DNA of 21,732 nucleotides, from positions 1 through 21,732 of the forward strand of contig DEQO01000018.1 in NCBI GenBank assembly GCA_002360495.1, given 5' to 3'. Below are positions 20,540 through 21,732 of this stretch, in pieces (the stretch's first letter is position 1; every line of letters starts with the position of its first letter). The DNA is from Flavobacteriales bacterium UBA3364 (lineage in GTDB: Bacteria; Bacteroidota; Bacteroidia; Flavobacteriales_F; PHOS-HE28). The position numbers and the translations under genes were made by a program. Under the pieces are notes generated by a model that was given only the letters and a program-made list of their open reading frames with translations, had not been told where the DNA came from and ran no database searches.

Positions 20540-21732
20540 ATGTCCACCACAAAAGTCCGCGCGGAAGAGCAACCCACCGGTACCACCCACAAACTCGCTG
20601 ACCCATCCATGAAGAAGGACCACGAGAAGATCTGGGATCGGTGCCTGGAAGTCATCAAGGACAACGTAAGCCAGCAAAGTTTCAAGACCTGGTTCGACCC
20701 GATCAAGGCTTTGCGTTTGCAGGATCATGTGCTGACCATCCAGGTGCCATCGCAATTCTTCTACGAATGGCTGGAGGAACATTACATCGGCCTCCTCAAG
20801 AAGATCATCAAAAAGGAATTGGGTAATGAAGGGCGTCTGGAGTATTCCATCATCATGGAGAACGGCTTCCAGAATGCCAACCCGTACACCGTGAAGATGC
20901 CGACCAGCAATGCGCGCGAGGTGAAGAACCCCGCCGTGTCGTTGCCGATCGATGTGGCCAACAGCCCCATCAAGAACCCGTTCATCATTCCCGGTCTGCG
21001 GAAGATCAAGGTCGAAAGCCACCTCAATGGGAACTATTCCTTCGATACGTTCATCGAAGGGGATTGCAACCGATTGGCCCGCAGTGCCGGTTATGCCGTT
21101 TCGCAGAAGCCGGGAGGCACAGCCTTCAATCCGTTGTTGATCTACGGTGGTGTAGGTCTGGGTAAGACGCATCTCGCGCATGCCATCGGCATCGAGATCA
21201 AGAAGAACCATCCGGACAAGACGATCCTCTACGTTCCGGCCGAGAAGTTCACGCAACAGTTCATCGAAGCGGTGAAGAACAATACCGTGGGTGACTTCAC
21301 GCAGTTCTATCAGATGATGGACGTTCTCCTCATCGACGACGTGCAGTTCCTCGCCGGCAAGGAGAAGACACAGGATGTGTTCTTCCATGTCTTCAACGCA
21401 TTGCACCAGGCAGGCAAACAACTGGTGATCACGAGCGACAAGGCGCCCGTGGAAATGGCAGGCATGGAGCAACGCCTCCTCTCCCGTTTCAAGTGGGGCC
21501 TGAGCGCGGACCTGCAAACACCCGGACTGGAGACCCGTATCGCCATTCTGGAGAAGAAGATGTACGCCGAGGGCATCGACCTGCCCAAGGAAGTGGTGGA
21601 ATACCTGGCGTACAGCATCACCACCAACATCCGCGAACTGGAAGGAGCGATGATCAGCCTGATCGCGCAGAGCTCGCTGAACAAAAAGGCCGTGACGCTC
21701 GATCTCGCCAAGCAGATGATCGACAAGTTCGT
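20540..21732 (+). CDS. dnaA: Chromosomal replication initiator DnaA, 5' part (3' end outside window)
   Basis: 397 residues are visible with no stop. Domain I (about 24-100 here) starts EKIWDRCLEVIKDNVSQQSF, with the KTWFDPI motif; a short linker follows. Domain III is the AAA+ core: NPLLIYGGVGLGKTHLAHA with Walker A (203-210), LLIDDVQFLAG with Walker B (263-267), sensor 1 in LVITSD, and the RLLSRFKWGL arginine-finger motif (312-321). The DNA-binding domain IV lies beyond the window. The start is uncertain: ATG 20540 adds 23 unusual residues, while the internal ATG at 20609 (MKKDHEKIWDRC) looks more like typical DnaA starts. The promoter position slightly favours 20540. DnaA opens the origin and regulates initiation. 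Confidence 0.97.
   Translation, partial: MSTTKVRAEEQPTGTTHKLADPSMKKDHEKIWDRCLEVIKDNVSQQSFKTWFDPIKALRLQDHVLTIQVPSQFFYEWLEEHYIGLLKKIIKKELGNEGRLEYSIIMENGFQNANPYTVKMPTSNAREVKNPAVSLPIDVANSPIKNPFIIPGLRKIKVESHLNGNYSFDTFIEGDCNRLARSAGYAVSQKPGGTAFNPLLIYGGVGLGKTHLAHAIGIEIKKNHPDKTILYVPAEKFTQQFIEAVKNNTVGDFTQFYQMMDVLLIDDVQFLAGKEKTQDVFFHVFNALHQAGKQLVITSDKAPVEMAGMEQRLLSRFKWGLSADLQTPGLETRIAILEKKMYAEGIDLPKEVVEYLAYSITTNIRELEGAMISLIAQSSLNKKAVTLDLAKQMIDKF

Overview
The window (about 21.7 kb, GC-rich by eye) looks like a chromosomal segment of a Bacteroidota member, most likely a high-GC Flavobacteriales-type lineage. Evidence: GldF and GldG gliding-associated ABC transporter genes, several other families typical of the phylum (DUF4340, a DUF6913-like protein, a Bacteroidota-style rhomboid), and Bacteroidota-type promoters (TTG or TTTG near -33 with TAnnTTTG near -7) ahead of several genes. 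I see no insertion sequence, phage gene, CRISPR array, tRNA or rRNA. The taxon is an inference.

Layout, left to right. (1) 1-778: 3' part of a TPR-repeat gene. (2) 971-4434, + strand: gldF, gldG and a DUF4340 gene, coupled with 0 bp or 4 bp overlap. (3) 4435-4544: short intergenic region with two DnaA-box-like 9-mers and a perfect -7 element, then dnaN (4545-5666) and a META-domain protein. (4) 6198-6986, - strand: rhomboid protease, convergent with the META gene across a GC-rich hairpin. (5) 7065-11582, + strand: a class II-like cytochrome c lipoprotein, then a tightly coupled four-gene cassette: winged-helix/nucleotidyltransferase, B12-binding radical SAM enzyme and two SAM methyltransferases. 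(6) 17194-11576, - strand: a six-gene run prmC, outer-membrane protein, ligA, DUF6913-like, dapA, DEDDh exonuclease, most pairs overlapping or within about 22 bp. (7) 17296-19801, + strand: ribD, EamA/DMT transporter, YigZ/IMPACT protein, all overlapping. (8) 20208-19798, - strand: YbgC-like thioesterase. (9) 20209-20539: 331-base intergenic region with a good promoter, followed by dnaA, which runs off the right edge before its DNA-binding domain.

Most genes are housekeeping: replication (dnaN, dnaA, ligA), lysine and cell-wall precursor synthesis (dapA), translation termination (prmC) and riboflavin synthesis (ribD). dnaN and dnaA lie about 15 kb apart with unrelated genes between them. With the DnaA-box-like sites before dnaN, this suggests the region is near the replication origin, but that is unproven.

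The best candidate for an undescribed system is the four-gene cassette at 7608-11582. Its translational coupling implies one pathway, and its enzyme classes (nucleotidyl transfer, cobalamin-dependent radical chemistry, two methyl transfers) suggest a small-molecule, lipid or glycan modification. I cannot name a product.
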